Assembly: GCA_018222765.1 (NCBI GenBank)
Contig: JAAEZT010000003.1
Coordinates: 1-64,000, forward strand
Source: a bacterium
GTDB lineage: Bacteria; Verrucomicrobiota; Verrucomicrobiia; Verrucomicrobiales; Akkermansiaceae
Length of the DNA stretch: 64,000 nucleotides
Direction: 5' to 3'
Positions 7,828 through 18,369 of the stretch are shown piece after piece (position 1 is the stretch's first letter; the number at the start of each line of letters is the position of its first letter). The notes beneath the pieces are model-generated. The model was given only the letters and a program-made list of their open reading frames with translations, was not told the origin of the DNA and did not search any database. Made by a program: the position numbers and the translations under genes.

Positions 7828-10098
7828 TTAGTTCAGGTCGAAGTGAATCGAAGTTCGAACCTCTCCACCTTCGTTACGAACGTGCCAGGTCAGGTCGTCA
7901 AGCTCTCCGAAGGCCTTGATGACAGACTCAACCATGGGAACATTCTCCATGAAGTCGTCTTTGGCGAACTCGTTTCCTTCGAAGATCACGTCACCATTGG
8001 CTTTCACCAAATCAACCCAGTGGGTCGCGAGCTTTTGTAAAGCGGTGAAATTCACCACCCCGTAGGATCCTTTGCGCGCGGGGCCCTCTCCGGCCGCAAT
8101 GGCAGCTTCGATCTCCCCAACAAATTTCGGAGAGGTGGAGAAGTAAAAGTTCTTTTCACTCAGCGACACGACAGGACGGGCATCTTTGGTCGAGGTCGGA
8201 ACAGCAGTCCAGAAGGTCGCGATTCCACCTTTTTCGCTCTCATCAATTTCCTGCATGGGAATCTCGGGAGCACCCAACTTTGCGGCTGTCTTTAGGAGAT
8301 TGGTGAGCGAACCTTCAATACTGGTCCAAGCACTGCTCAATTTTTCGCGATCTTCAATCGGAGTCACAAAGGCAAGCCGGGGAATGAGGCCGTTTTCGAT
8401 AATTGGTCCGGGAATTTCCGGGATCTTGGGCAGGGTTCCCTTGAGATCGATGACAATTGACCCTTCATTCCCGGTCCCGTCAGCCCAATCCGAGCTAATG
8501 GCCTTCCAGATATTCGTCAGGTCAGTCTTCATTTCGGCATCAAACATTCCAAATACTTCCTGGAAGTTGAGGAAGTCTACGTCATCAACGTCCATCTTGG
8601 CCATCTGAGCGGCCATCAGATAAGAGGCTTCCCCAAGCGAGTCGAGCATGTCGAGCACCCTGCCGTTGAATGCGGGGTTACTCACACTGTTGGTAAAGAG
8701 AACTACATCGTCCATCTCACCAAGAGCGCTAAAGGAGTGCGGTGTATTCAGGTCCAAGGAGGGCATATTGCCCCCGCTGTGGCTTTCGATCTTGAATCCA
8801 TCTTCGATAAATCCAACTAATCCGGTTCGACCGTATTTGATCATGCCAAAGAGTTCCTTATCGAGTCTGGCGACATCTCCGAGAAGAGTCTGCACGTCAC
8901 GAGTATCTCCAAATGCGTCGGATTCAGCGAGGCCGTCTTTGATCCCTTGGGCCATTGATGCGAAGGCTTCATTACCCTCTCCAAATTTACTAAAGGCTTC
9001 TTTTTCTCCGTAGAGAAGGAATCGCACATCCTTGTCAGCGTAGTGCTTAAGGAAATCCATCTCATCCCTAGCGACCAAAGAGTCGGCGGGACTTGCAGCC
9101 AACTGGAATCCATCCATGCTTCCACCAAGATAAATCAGGACATAATCGTCCTTCACTCCGGTGGCGACGAAGAGGTTCTTCTTTTCGACGACATTGAGGA
9201 AACGGTCAACGTCCTCACGGGCGCCAAACATTTGCGTCATTTGCTCACGAGCGCCTTCGTCAACCATTGCCGCAGCACGGGATCCGTCGATCTTCACTCC
9301 AGTGAGTTTGACACCAGAAGCTTCAGTATCGACCTCTGTGATCGGAGCTTCGTCACCAGCCTCAAGCATCCCACCGATTCCTCCAGCGATCATGCCCGAA
9401 AATTGCTCACGCATCGCTTGATCACTTACCTTGAAACCCAAGAGCAGTGGCGGCATTTCCGATTTTTCGACAAGATCAATTCCACCCTTGGGATCCTGAA
9501 GCATTCCCGCAAACATCGACATAAAGGCCACTGCGTCGATATCTTCGCCATTCAGCTCTGAAGAAACCAACCCCACCATCATTTTCATCTGGTGGTAATT
9601 CGATGATTTTCCGAGATCATTGAGATTGACCAGCTGATCGCCGGATCCATCACCGAAAACCGCAAAAAGCTCTTCTCCGATCACGGCTTTCACCATCTGG
9701 AATTCTTCAGCTTGCTCCGCCTCGCTCAGCTCCATACCCTGCTCGGCCATCGTGCCCAAAATCAGCTTGCCAAGTTCGGTCTTCTGCAGGCGCTCATACA
9801 TGTCGTATGCCCCGCGAACAGACAGAAAGCCCTCGGTATTCTTGGGAGCCAAAGCCGCGAAGCCGGCGCTTGCCGCTAGCTTTTCGATCGCCACTTCAGG
9901 CACCGGAGGAGCCGGAGGAGCCGGTGTATCATCGGCCGGATCAGAGGGACCAGCTGCAGTTGTGGTGGCTGTCGCGCTCTTATTTTCATCATTCCCGCCA
10001 TCGGTGGGAGAATCAGCGGGGTCTTTCTTTTCTCCGCATGAGAGAAAAACGAAAGAACCACCAGCAACTAGTGGGAGGAGGAATTTTTTAAGTTTCAT
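7828..10098 (-). CDS. Large putative lipoprotein of unknown function
   Basis: MKLKKFLLPLVAGGSFVFLSCGEKKDP signal/lipobox; long uninterrupted ORF (start set to internal Met). Confidence 0.75.
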   Translation of the reverse strand: MKLKKFLLPLVAGGSFVFLSCGEKKDPADSPTDGGNDENKSATATTTAAGPSDPADDTPAPPAPPVPEVAIEKLAASAGFAALAPKNTEGFLSVRGAYDMYERLQKTELGKLILGTMAEQGMELSEAEQAEEFQMVKAVIGEELFAVFGDGSGDQLVNLNDLGKSSNYHQMKMMVGLVSSELNGEDIDAVAFMSMFAGMLQDPKGGIDLVEKSEMPPLLLGFKVSDQAMREQFSGMIAGGIGGMLEAGDEAPITEVDTEASGVKLTGVKIDGSRAAAMVDEGAREQMTQMFGAREDVDRFLNVVEKKNLFVATGVKDDYVLIYLGGSMDGFQLAASPADSLVARDEMDFLKHYADKDVRFLLYGEKEAFSKFGEGNEAFASMAQGIKDGLAESDAFGDTRDVQTLLGDVARLDKELFGMIKYGRTGLVGFIEDGFKIESHSGGNMPSLDLNTPHSFSALGEMDDVVLFTNSVSNPAFNGRVLDMLDSLGEASYLMAAQMAKMDVDDVDFLNFQEVFGMFDAEMKTDLTNIWKAISSDWADGTGNEGSIVIDLKGTLPKIPEIPGPIIENGLIPRLAFVTPIEDREKLSSAWTSIEGSLTNLLKTAAKLGAPEIPMQEIDESEKGGIATFWTAVPTSTKDARPVVSLSEKNFYFSTSPKFVGEIEAAIAAGEGPARKGSYGVVNFTALQKLATHWVDLVKANGDVIFEGNEFAKDDFMENVPMVESVIKAFGELDDLTWHVRNEGGEVRTSIHFDLN

Positions 10099-10170
10099 AA
10101 TCAGGAACGGTTTTAATACTGCCGCGGTCATGGGTCTGTTATAATATTTTTACGCATTTGCAATGCCAGA

Positions 10171-10338
10171 TTAGGAAGGAATTTGGCATTGTTTTTCATC
10201 ACAGTCTCCTCCTTTACGAATCCAAATATTACGGCTTTCAATAGGGTCGCCGTGCCACTCCACGCTAATTGGACCTTTCTCAGGATGATTCTTGAGATAA
10301 CTCGTCAACCGCTCCCAAATCCTCTTTGCGCTGTGGCG
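10171..10338 (-). pseudogene. C-terminal remnant resembling the end of a DUF1080 (3-keto-disaccharide hydrolase-like) domain
   Basis: Reverse-strand frame reads KRIWERLTSYLKNHPEKGPISVEWHGDPIESRNIWIRKGGDCDEKQCQIPS*; no start or N-terminal domain, frame disrupted upstream. Confidence 0.5.
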
Positions 10339-10874
10339 CTAATTGCGGGGCACATTTCATGTCGGATTTTAAAACCTCCGCAATCCCCATCAGGAACGTT
10401 GGCGATTCCGACAGCAATGGTGGCTCCACGGTAGAGCAGCCGCCAAGTTTGCCGCGAGACCAGACTATCCTCACTGATTTGAGAAATACCTCGCAAGTGA
10501 CGAAGCATCCTTTTGATCTGTTTTAGCGATGGAAGCTTATTCCCTCTCGATGATCTGGTTCACGGCGAGGCGCCGGGATGGGCATGATGGGGAGAGGAAT
10601 CTTCCCTCCGAAGTTCCCTCGGCATGCAGATATCGGACAAGATGGCCTGTCTCGTTCAAAATCCTCGGTAAAGCGGGAAAGCTAATCCCAATTGAGCTTA
10701 TAATCCAGTGATCTCCGACAAGCTGGAGCCTTCACCTCGTCCATTGCTGAACCTCGGATACCTTGACGCTCTTGGATATTTCTCGTCGCACTCGAGAGTT
10801 TCTACCTCTTTTTCGATCATTCCGGTTGCGGATTGCCTGACTTTGTGAAAGTTATCACAAGCTCCTTTCTCGCT

Positions 10875-11870
10875 ATGGTAGAGACAAAAACGCCCACCGG
10901 ACAATTCCCTTTCGAACTCGTCCGCCCCCACCTCAATAAGGTCGAATCCCTCATTCTCGAGCAGGTTCGCGCCTTCGACCCCGGTGTGGAGCCATACATG
11001 GAATACATCTGCCAAACCAACGGCAAACGAATCCGCCCCGCCCTCGCCGCTCTCGTCGGCGGAGCCACCGGCGAACTTTGCGAAGATCACATCCGCCTCG
11101 GCGTCACGATCGAGCTCATTCACATGGCGACCCTGGTCCACGATGACATCATCGACGGTGCGACCACCCGCCGGACCGTTCCCACGGCCAACGCGAAATG
11201 GGGAAATGGCCTAGCCGTTCTTCTTGGCGACGCCCTTTTCTCCCACGCGCTCAAGCTTTCTACCAACTTCGACGACCTCGATCTCAGTCGGGCCATCAGC
11301 CAAGCCTCCCGTGAAGTTTGCGAAGGAGAAGTTCTCCAAACCCAACGCCGATTTGATCTCACCATTACGAAGAAGGACTACTTCCGTATGATCGAGATGA
11401 AAACCGGTGCGCTTTTCGCCATCGCCAGCGGGCTCGCCGCCAAGCTCTCGAAGCGCGACGAATCACTGTGCCAAGCCATGCACGACTATGGCATGAAGCT
11501 TGGGACCGCATACCAAATCTACGACGACGTCGTCGACCTTATCGGCTCCGAAGACGAAAGCGGCAAGACCCTCGGCACCGACCTCGAAAAAGGGAAGCTT
11601 ACTCTTCCTATCCTCAACCTTCTTGAGCGGGCCAAACCTTCGCAAAGGGAGAAGCTCACCAAACGCATCATCGAGCAAAAGGAAATCGACCTCCCCGTCC
11701 TCGTCGGCATCGCCGATTACGAAGGAGCGATTGACGACGCCATCCAAACCGCCTGCGTCATGGTTGCCGAAGCGCGGCAATCCCTAGACCTCCTCGAAGA
11801 CTCCGAATCCCGCGACGCGCTCATCGACATTACCTCATTCGTCGACCAGCTCCTTAAAAACTGCCGATAA
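10875..11870 (+). CDS. Polyprenyl synthetase (octaprenyl/heptaprenyl diphosphate synthase-like)
   Basis: [40 protein letters not shown] (DDxxD motifs). Confidence 0.92.
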   Translation: MVETKTPTGQFPFELVRPHLNKVESLILEQVRAFDPGVEPYMEYICQTNGKRIRPALAALVGGATGELCEDHIRLGVTIELIHMATLVHDDIIDGATTRRTVPTANAKWGNGLAVLLGDALFSHALKLSTNFDDLDLSRAISQASREVCEGEVLQTQRRFDLTITKKDYFRMIEMKTGALFAIASGLAAKLSKRDESLCQAMHDYGMKLGTAYQIYDDVVDLIGSEDESGKTLGTDLEKGKLTLPILNLLERAKPSQREKLTKRIIEQKEIDLPVLVGIADYEGAIDDAIQTACVMVAEARQSLDLLEDSESRDALIDITSFVDQLLKNCR

Positions 11871-11889
11871 AAAAATCTCCTCAAAACTC

Positions 11890-12381
11890 ATGGACGACAT
11901 CAACATCACCATCAACACCAGCAAGGGCGACATCAACATCACTCTCTTTCCCGACGATGCACCGGTCACCGTCACTTCCTTTTTAAACCTCGCCTCAAAC
12001 GGGTATTACGACGGACTCAACTTCCACCGCGTCATTCCTAACTTCATGGTTCAGGGTGGTTGCCCGACCGGCACCGGCACGGGTGGGCCCGGCTACAAGT
12101 TCGAATGTGAATGCAAAGCCCACCGTCGCCACGACAAACCCGGCATCCTCTCCATGGCCAACGCGGGACCTAACACCAACGGATCGCAGTTTTTCATCAC
12201 GCACCTTCCCACTCCACACCTCGACGGCAAACACACCGTCTTTGGAGAGACCACCGCGGGACAGGACGTTATCAACGCCATCGTCGGGGGAGACAAGATC
12301 AACTCCATCGCCATTCACGGATCCACCGACGAACTCTTCGCCGCTCATCAGTCTCGCATTGACGAGTGGTCGAAAGCTTAA
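11890..12381 (+). CDS. Cyclophilin-type peptidylprolyl isomerase
   Basis: [26 protein letters not shown]...[19 protein letters not shown]...[22 protein letters not shown]. Confidence 0.95.
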   Translation: MDDINITINTSKGDINITLFPDDAPVTVTSFLNLASNGYYDGLNFHRVIPNFMVQGGCPTGTGTGGPGYKFECECKAHRRHDKPGILSMANAGPNTNGSQFFITHLPTPHLDGKHTVFGETTAGQDVINAIVGGDKINSIAIHGSTDELFAAHQSRIDEWSKA

Positions 12382-12396
12382 CCAAACCATCCTTTT

Positions 12397-12434
12397 CAAA
12401 AGCCCGTTCGGATCACTTCCGGACGGGCTTTTTC
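12397..12434. terminator. Bidirectional terminator-like hairpin AAAAGCCCGTTCGGATCACTTCCGGACGGGCTTTTT
   Basis: GC-rich inverted repeat flanked by A/T runs between convergent genes; overlaps the 3' end of the pectate lyase CDS. Confidence 0.75.
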
Positions 12435-13396
12435 CATTTAGGGTAGTCAGTTTTGAGTAAGCGGGCAGCGAAGGTTCCAACCCAGCTGTATCCGTTGCGA
12501 CGCTCGTAGGATATTTCCTCCAGCTTCCGCTTGGGCACCCCATCGCGGCTGCAATAAATCGGGAGGCCTTCTTCCAAGTCATAAAAGCGTGCCCAAAGCG
12601 GCTCGGCATCCGCATTCTTCACCAATACCCGATCATACCCCTTCGGGAAATCACCCTTCTTTTTCTCCAGACGATACCCCGTAATCTGGTGATCCCGAAA
12701 CCACTGCACCGCTCCTTCCACCGAAGCTTTCACTTCCTCTGAGGGCTCTTTGATCGACATCAAAAACCTCACAAGCCCTACCGACTCGTTTCCACTGAAA
12801 CTCGGCAACTCATAACTCCGCGCCTTAGCCGGTTTCAAGGTCTCCTCATCATGTTGGGCACACCACACCGTCGGCTTACCATTCACCCTGATTTGACATT
12901 TCAGAATACACGCCACTCCTTTCTCCACCGATTCCCCCGCCCGCTTCCGCAAGCTGTCTTCGACGAAAGAAAACTCATCTTCCGACGCCACTTCCCGAAG
13001 TAACTCCATCACCTTCACCATGGCATTGTCGTTAAAAGTGACATGTGCGCGGTAGCCTTTCGCTTTGGGAAAATACTGCGGCCACCCGCCATTCTCATAT
13101 TGCGCATCGAGACAAAACTTCAACCCCTTGTGAAAAGCCTCATGATACTTCTTCCCGCCATTCTTTCGAAATTCCTTTGCCAGAATCCGTATCTCCGAAG
13201 TTGTCGCCCCATTGTCGAAAGTAGAATCGTTCAGGCCCTTTTCTTGCCGCAGCTTTTCTCGATCCATCTTGGCCTCATAATCTTTATTCTTCGGCCATCC
13301 TCCTGAATCTCGTTGATGCAACAGAATGCCCTCAAGATTTTGACCGGAGAGACTTCCTGCCAAAATGATCAGCATCAACAAAACTTTCATAACCAA
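12413..13396 (-). CDS. Pectate lyase, family 10-like (PelA type)
   Basis: RDSGGWPKNKDYEAKM, DNGATTSEIRILAKEF, AQYENGGWPQYFP, HVTFNDNAMVKVMELLREV. Confidence 0.88.
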   Translation of the reverse strand: MVMKVLLMLIILAGSLSGQNLEGILLHQRDSGGWPKNKDYEAKMDREKLRQEKGLNDSTFDNGATTSEIRILAKEFRKNGGKKYHEAFHKGLKFCLDAQYENGGWPQYFPKAKGYRAHVTFNDNAMVKVMELLREVASEDEFSFVEDSLRKRAGESVEKGVACILKCQIRVNGKPTVWCAQHDEETLKPAKARSYELPSFSGNESVGLVRFLMSIKEPSEEVKASVEGAVQWFRDHQITGYRLEKKKGDFPKGYDRVLVKNADAEPLWARFYDLEEGLPIYCSRDGVPKRKLEEISYERRNGYSWVGTFAARLLKTDYPKWKKPVRK

Positions 13397-13399
13397 TCC

Positions 13400-14716
13400 C
13401 TACCCCACCAAATCTCCGATGCTTCCAAACCCGGGCTCAAAAAGTCGACGAAATGTCCGCGCGGCATAGCCATCGGTCATCCCAGCCAGATGATCACAAA
13501 CCAAACGAGCCCGTTGAGCCGAAGTCTCACATTCATCAATCTCCTGTGAGTCCGCTTCATTGAGGAGTTGGAAATCCTGTCCATCGATCGCTTCACCAAA
13601 AACGTAGCGTTTCTCTAACAATTCCCAAAGACGCCGCAGCATGTAGCTTCCCTTATGCTCCAATTGCTTAAGCTGTGGAGACAGGAACACTACTTCATAC
13701 GCCAGGCTCTTAAAGAGTTCACTTTCTGCTCTCGTCGCCTCATCCACGACCACTTTAAAGGCGTAGCGATGACTGGTAGCACTCAGGAAATTGGTATCTC
13801 GCTCCAGATGCGCCGACTGAATATACTTACCGATTCGCTTCCCGATGAAGGGCTCGATTCGCTGTCCCCGAAGCGCCTTGATCAACTCAGCCAGGGGACT
13901 TCCCTCTTCCACTGATTCTTCTCGTTGCTCCGCCCATCGCTCGATACGTTCAATCGTCAAAAACCCCGCCCGCACACTGTCCGCAAGATCATTCAGAGAG
14001 TAGGCCGTATCATCGGCCCAATCCATGACCTGGCATTCGATTGATTTGAACCCGTCGCGCACATCCCCGGGAACCAACTCCACCGGAAAATCCTGTTCCC
14101 CCATCGCCCAGCTCAAATGGTTCACCTGCGAATCATAAAGAAAATGGTTTTTTGGCAGCTTGTCCTTCGCCGCCTTCAACTCCGTCCAAAGCGACTTATA
14201 CTTGAGCACCCCGTCGAGAAAAGCACGCGATGGATCCATCCCTTTCCGGCTTTGCGAAAAGATCCGCTCGTTAAGCAAGCGCAGCGTCTGCGCATTTCCC
14301 TCAAAGCCCCCATATTCAGCCATGAAGTGATTCAGCGATCGCTCACCCGCATGTCCAAATGGCGGATGCCCCAAATCATGAGACAAACAAATCGCCTCCA
14401 CCAAATCTTCATCGAGGTGAAAGCCCTCATCAAGATCATCACTTGAATGCAACAACCAACGACAAATCGACTTGCCGATCTGCGCCACCTCAAGCGAATG
14501 CGTCAAACGCGTGCGATAAAAATCATACTCCCCACTCCAAAAAACCTGGGTCTTGCTCTGAAGCCGACGGAAAGCCGGCGTATGCAGAACACGATCCCGG
14601 TCGATTTGAAAAGGGCTACGAAAATCTCCCTCCGCACGATATCCCGACGCCCTCTCGGTATCGAAGGCCTGATAGAAACTGTTCTGCACCCCGAAGAGGT
14701 AGCAAGATTGTGACAT
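13400..14716 (-). CDS. dgt: Deoxyguanosinetriphosphate triphosphohydrolase-like HD protein
   Basis: FRRLQSKTQVF...RTRLTHSLEVAQIGKSI, ICLSHDLGHPPFGHAGE, DWADDTAYSLNDL. Confidence 0.9.
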   Translation of the reverse strand: MSQSCYLFGVQNSFYQAFDTERASGYRAEGDFRSPFQIDRDRVLHTPAFRRLQSKTQVFWSGEYDFYRTRLTHSLEVAQIGKSICRWLLHSSDDLDEGFHLDEDLVEAICLSHDLGHPPFGHAGERSLNHFMAEYGGFEGNAQTLRLLNERIFSQSRKGMDPSRAFLDGVLKYKSLWTELKAAKDKLPKNHFLYDSQVNHLSWAMGEQDFPVELVPGDVRDGFKSIECQVMDWADDTAYSLNDLADSVRAGFLTIERIERWAEQREESVEEGSPLAELIKALRGQRIEPFIGKRIGKYIQSAHLERDTNFLSATSHRYAFKVVVDEATRAESELFKSLAYEVVFLSPQLKQLEHKGSYMLRRLWELLEKRYVFGEAIDGQDFQLLNEADSQEIDECETSAQRARLVCDHLAGMTDGYAARTFRRLFEPGFGSIGDLVG

Positions 14717-14767
14717 TCTTCAAGAACACCATCGCGTTCATTCAGAACAGCCCGCTCCCTATATCAA

Positions 14768-16306
14768 CTATCTTGCCCCGCCGAGATGATCCAAAGAAAC
14801 TTCTTTCACCGCGCGAACTGTCTTCCCAGCGCAGGCCATGACAAGCTCACGGCCGCTTCGAAGACTTTCAGTATCCGGAAAATCCAGCCCCAGCAAGGCC
14901 CGCCCCACTCGCTCCCCGGAATAGGTGTAATTGAAATAACAAAGGCTCACTAAAGGACTGACCTCCCGCATAAAAGCCCGCAAAGCTCCCGCCCGCTCCG
15001 GAAATTCCACCTCTACAAAAAGAGGAGCCCGGAACAAAGAAGGCGAATAACGTATCACCCGGTAGGAAACTTCGGCCTCTCCCGTGACATCCACTGCCTG
15101 GGCCTGCTGCTCTAACAACCACTCCCCAAATTCCGCTTCCTCATCTTCCGGCACCGCCAAGGTCAACACAGGAAGCTGCGGGTCCTGGGCACTTCGCCCG
15201 TATTGGAGATCGGTGATAGAGACGCCACCCGGGAGATCTGTGAGAAGCTTTACCAAAGAACCATTCTCCTCCGGTATCGTGAATCGCCAGCTTCGATCCT
15301 TCCGCGGGTTGACTCCCGCCTGCCGGGAAATATCACTCAACTTGGCAAAATCCATATTCGCGCCACAAAGAATAGTAAGAACTTTCTCCTCTTCACCAAC
15401 CAAACCCTCTCTTTGTTGTTGGAGATAACCAGCCAGGCTCATCGCGCCGCTGGGTTCCGGAATCACCCTCAAGCCATCCCAATGCAATTTTATCGCCGCC
15501 GAAACTTCCTGGTTAGTCACCGTGATTATCTCGTTAAGCTGACGACGGCAAATCTCGTATGTCAACTTCCCGACTTTGGTCACCGCCGTCCCATCACAAA
15601 AAATATCGACATACTCGAGTGCGGTGGGTCCACCATTTTCAAAAGCCGCCGACATCGAGGCCTGATCCACCCCCTCAACCCCGATGACTTTCACTCCCGG
15701 CCAATAACTCTTCAGCCAAGTTGCAACTGAGGCTGCAAGCCCACCTCCTCCAATCGCAACATACACCCGGTCAAACGGTCCCTCACCCGATGAAAAAATT
15801 TCGTCCGCCAAGGTCCCCTGCCCTGCCATCACCTCAATGGAGTCATAAGGGGGAATGAACACCGCCCCGGTTTCTCCGACATATGCCAGGGCCGCATCCT
15901 GCGCTTCCGAAAAACTGTCCCCGACCAATTCAATCGTAACACTCTCTCCTCCGTGAGCCATCACAGCCTTGCGTTTCACCAAGGGTGTGGGTTCAGGCAT
16001 GAAAATCGTCGCATGACATTCCAACTCCCTGGCCGCGATGGCAATTCCCTGGGCATGATTTCCCGCCGAGGCTGCCACGACTCCCCCTTTGCGTTCTTCT
16101 TCGGATAGACAAGCCATGGCATTAAATGCCCCACGCCACTTGTAGGCCTTTACCGGTCCAAGGTCCTCCCGCTTTACCCAAACCTGCTTTGGAAGCCCCT
16201 CCAGCGGCAACTGCTCTAACGGAGTCCTTTTTCCCACTCGATACACCCGAGCCCTCGCCTGATGAATGGCTTCCCGCAACCTCTCCACTGTGTCCTTTTT
16301 GCTCAC
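14768..16306 (-). CDS. ilvA: Threonine ammonia-lyase (threonine dehydratase)
   Basis: [42 protein letters not shown]-terminal ACT-like regulatory domains; 512 aa. Confidence 0.92.
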   Translation of the reverse strand: MSKKDTVERLREAIHQARARVYRVGKRTPLEQLPLEGLPKQVWVKREDLGPVKAYKWRGAFNAMACLSEEERKGGVVAASAGNHAQGIAIAARELECHATIFMPEPTPLVKRKAVMAHGGESVTIELVGDSFSEAQDAALAYVGETGAVFIPPYDSIEVMAGQGTLADEIFSSGEGPFDRVYVAIGGGGLAASVATWLKSYWPGVKVIGVEGVDQASMSAAFENGGPTALEYVDIFCDGTAVTKVGKLTYEICRRQLNEIITVTNQEVSAAIKLHWDGLRVIPEPSGAMSLAGYLQQQREGLVGEEEKVLTILCGANMDFAKLSDISRQAGVNPRKDRSWRFTIPEENGSLVKLLTDLPGGVSITDLQYGRSAQDPQLPVLTLAVPEDEEAEFGEWLLEQQAQAVDVTGEAEVSYRVIRYSPSLFRAPLFVEVEFPERAGALRAFMREVSPLVSLCYFNYTYSGERVGRALLGLDFPDTESLRSGRELVMACAGKTVRAVKEVSLDHLGGAR

Positions 16307-16370
16307 GGATGATTCCTTACAAATCTACGCTTCAAACACACTCTCGAAAAAATGACTCCCATACAAAATG

Positions 16371-16510
16371 CAGCAGCCCCGCCGATCTATTAAAAAATCG
16401 AACAGGGCTGCTGTCCCCCCCAAATATTATGAAAAGTGTTCTGGGGTCAACCTGACCCAGTTTTTACCATTGGCTAGTGGAAAACGGGGAAATTTCAATT
16501 TTTTACCGGA
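16371..16510. repeat. Element copy 1: hairpin CAGCAGCCC...GGGCTGCTG plus downstream CTAGT-A-rich/T-rich block
   Basis: Shares ordered blocks with 16599-16736: hairpin, CCCCCCAAAT, ATGAA, CTAGTRRAAAA...TTTCAATTTTTTRCCG, with nearly equal spacing. Confidence 0.6.
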
Positions 16511-16598
16511 TTTCCTCCTAAGTCTTTGATTTTGAGTAGAAAATCACCATCCAGAACTCTTCCCCATTCGCGAAAACTTTTCCTCATAACCAAAAATA

Positions 16599-16736
16599 CA
16601 GCGGCCCTGTCGACTTACTAAAAAATCAAACAAGGCCGCCTTCCCCCCAAATGATATGAATTACTACTAAACATATGATCGGCGAATTTCCGAATCCGTC
16701 TAGTAAAAAAATGAAACATTTCATTTTTTGCCGATA
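16599..16736. repeat. Element copy 2: hairpin GCGGCC...GGCCGC plus CTAGT/AAAAAATGAAACATTTCATTTTTT palindromic block
   Basis: Same block order as copy 1, offset by about 228 nt; one compensatory base-pair change in the hairpin stem. Confidence 0.6.
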
Positions 16737-16801
16737 AGCTTGTTCAGATACCCAGAATTAACCTGTTCAAGCGGCTCCGGAACCCTAAAGTCCCGCCCGA
16801 A

Positions 16802-18280
16802 ATGAGCGACGAAAACCCGTCTCCACAATCCACATCCGAGGAACTCATTGCGGTCAGACGCGAAAAGCTCGGCAAGTTGAAGGAATTAGGCATCGACCCT
16901 TACGGAGCCAAATTCAAAGTCACCACCACCCCCGGCGAACTCAAAGCCGAATTCTCTGATGACAAACCAGTGACCATCGCCGGTCGCCTCCTCGCCATCC
17001 GTGACATGGGTAAATCGGTCTTCGCAACTCTCGGCGACGCCCATGGCCGCATTCAGATTTACCTTAATAAGAAGGAGGTCCCCGAGCTGGACTGGTCCGT
17101 TTACCAGCTTCTCGACCTTGGCGACTGGGTTGGCGTCTCCGGTTCGACCTTCACCACCGGAAAAGGCGAACCTTCCGTGAAAGTCTCTTCCCTCACCATG
17201 CTTTCCAAGGCCCTTCGCCCCATGCCCGACAAGTGGCACGGACTTTCCGATCGTGAAACGAAGTACCGCAAGCGCCACCTCGACCTGATGTCAAATCAGC
17301 CCAGCGCCGATCTCTTCATCATCCGTTCACAGATTGTAGCGGAGATTCGCAACTTCCTCCACGAACGCGGCTACCTCGAAGTCGAAACACCCATGTTGCA
17401 TGACGTGGCCGGTGGTGCGGCAGCCCGCCCATTCCAGACGCATCACAATGCTCTCGATATGCCGCTCACCATGCGCATCGCTCCCGAGTTGCACCTGAAG
17501 CGTCTCCTCGTCGGCGGCCTGACCAAAGTCTTCGAACTCAACCGAAACTTCCGTAACGAAGGAATCTCCCGCCGTCACAATCCCGAATTCACCATGCTCG
17601 AAGCCTACCAGGCCTTCGGTGACTTCGAAATCATGGCCGACCTCGTCGAAGAGATGGTCTGCCATCTTGCTGAGAAGTTCTTCGGAACCCTGCAGATCGA
17701 ACATCATGACGAAAACGGAGAGCACGTCCGCACCCTCGACCTCTCGCGCCCCTGGAAGCGCACTCCTTACCAAGATCTTATCAAAGGCGTCGCCGGAGAC
17801 GATTGGTTCGACCTCTCTCCCGACGAGCGACGCGCCAAAGCCCAGTCCGAATTCAAGCTCGAGATTCACGACCACCTCGAAGACTACGAAGTGACCCAAC
17901 AAGTCTTTGAAAAGCTTGTCGAGGAACATACCTTCGATCCCTGCTTCGTGACACACGTCGATTCCAAGCTCATCCCGCTGGCGAAGGAGAATCCTGAGAA
18001 TCCGAAAGTGATCGATGTCTACGAACTAATCATCAACGGACAGGAAATCTCCCCCGGTTACTCCGAGCTCAATGACCCCGACGTCCAACGCCGGCGTCTC
18101 CAGGAGCAATCCGGAGGCGAAGCCCAGGAAATCGACGAAGACTTCGTCGAATCCCTCGAGCACGGTATGCCCCCCGCTGGAGGCATCGGCATTGGTATCG
18201 ATCGCCTGATCATGCTCCTCACCGGAGCACCGACCATTCGCGACGTCGTCCTCTTCCCGCAGCTCAAGCGAAAGGATTGA
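16802..18280 (+). CDS. lysS: Lysyl-tRNA synthetase (class II)
   Basis: KYRKRHLDLM, FLEVETPML-like (YLEVETPMLHDVAGGAAARPF), FELNRNFRNEGISRRHNPEFTMLEAYQAF, GIGIDRLIMLLTGAPTIRDVVLFPQLK. Confidence 0.97.
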   Translation: MSDENPSPQSTSEELIAVRREKLGKLKELGIDPYGAKFKVTTTPGELKAEFSDDKPVTIAGRLLAIRDMGKSVFATLGDAHGRIQIYLNKKEVPELDWSVYQLLDLGDWVGVSGSTFTTGKGEPSVKVSSLTMLSKALRPMPDKWHGLSDRETKYRKRHLDLMSNQPSADLFIIRSQIVAEIRNFLHERGYLEVETPMLHDVAGGAAARPFQTHHNALDMPLTMRIAPELHLKRLLVGGLTKVFELNRNFRNEGISRRHNPEFTMLEAYQAFGDFEIMADLVEEMVCHLAEKFFGTLQIEHHDENGEHVRTLDLSRPWKRTPYQDLIKGVAGDDWFDLSPDERRAKAQSEFKLEIHDHLEDYEVTQQVFEKLVEEHTFDPCFVTHVDSKLIPLAKENPENPKVIDVYELIINGQEISPGYSELNDPDVQRRRLQEQSGGEAQEIDEDFVESLEHGMPPAGGIGIGIDRLIMLLTGAPTIRDVVLFPQLKRKD

Positions 18281-18299
18281 TCACTTTCCCACCTCTCTC

Positions 18300-18334
18300 A
18301 AAGCCCGCAGGATCTTCCTGCAGGCTTTTTTTTA
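18300..18334 (+). terminator. Rho-independent terminator of lysS (AAGCCCGCAGGATCTTCCTGCAGGCTTTTTTTT)
   Basis: Stem GCCTGCAGGA-like followed by T8. Confidence 0.85.
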
Positions 18335-18369
18335 CTCCCTCTCTTCACAATTTAAGAAACAATCCCTCC

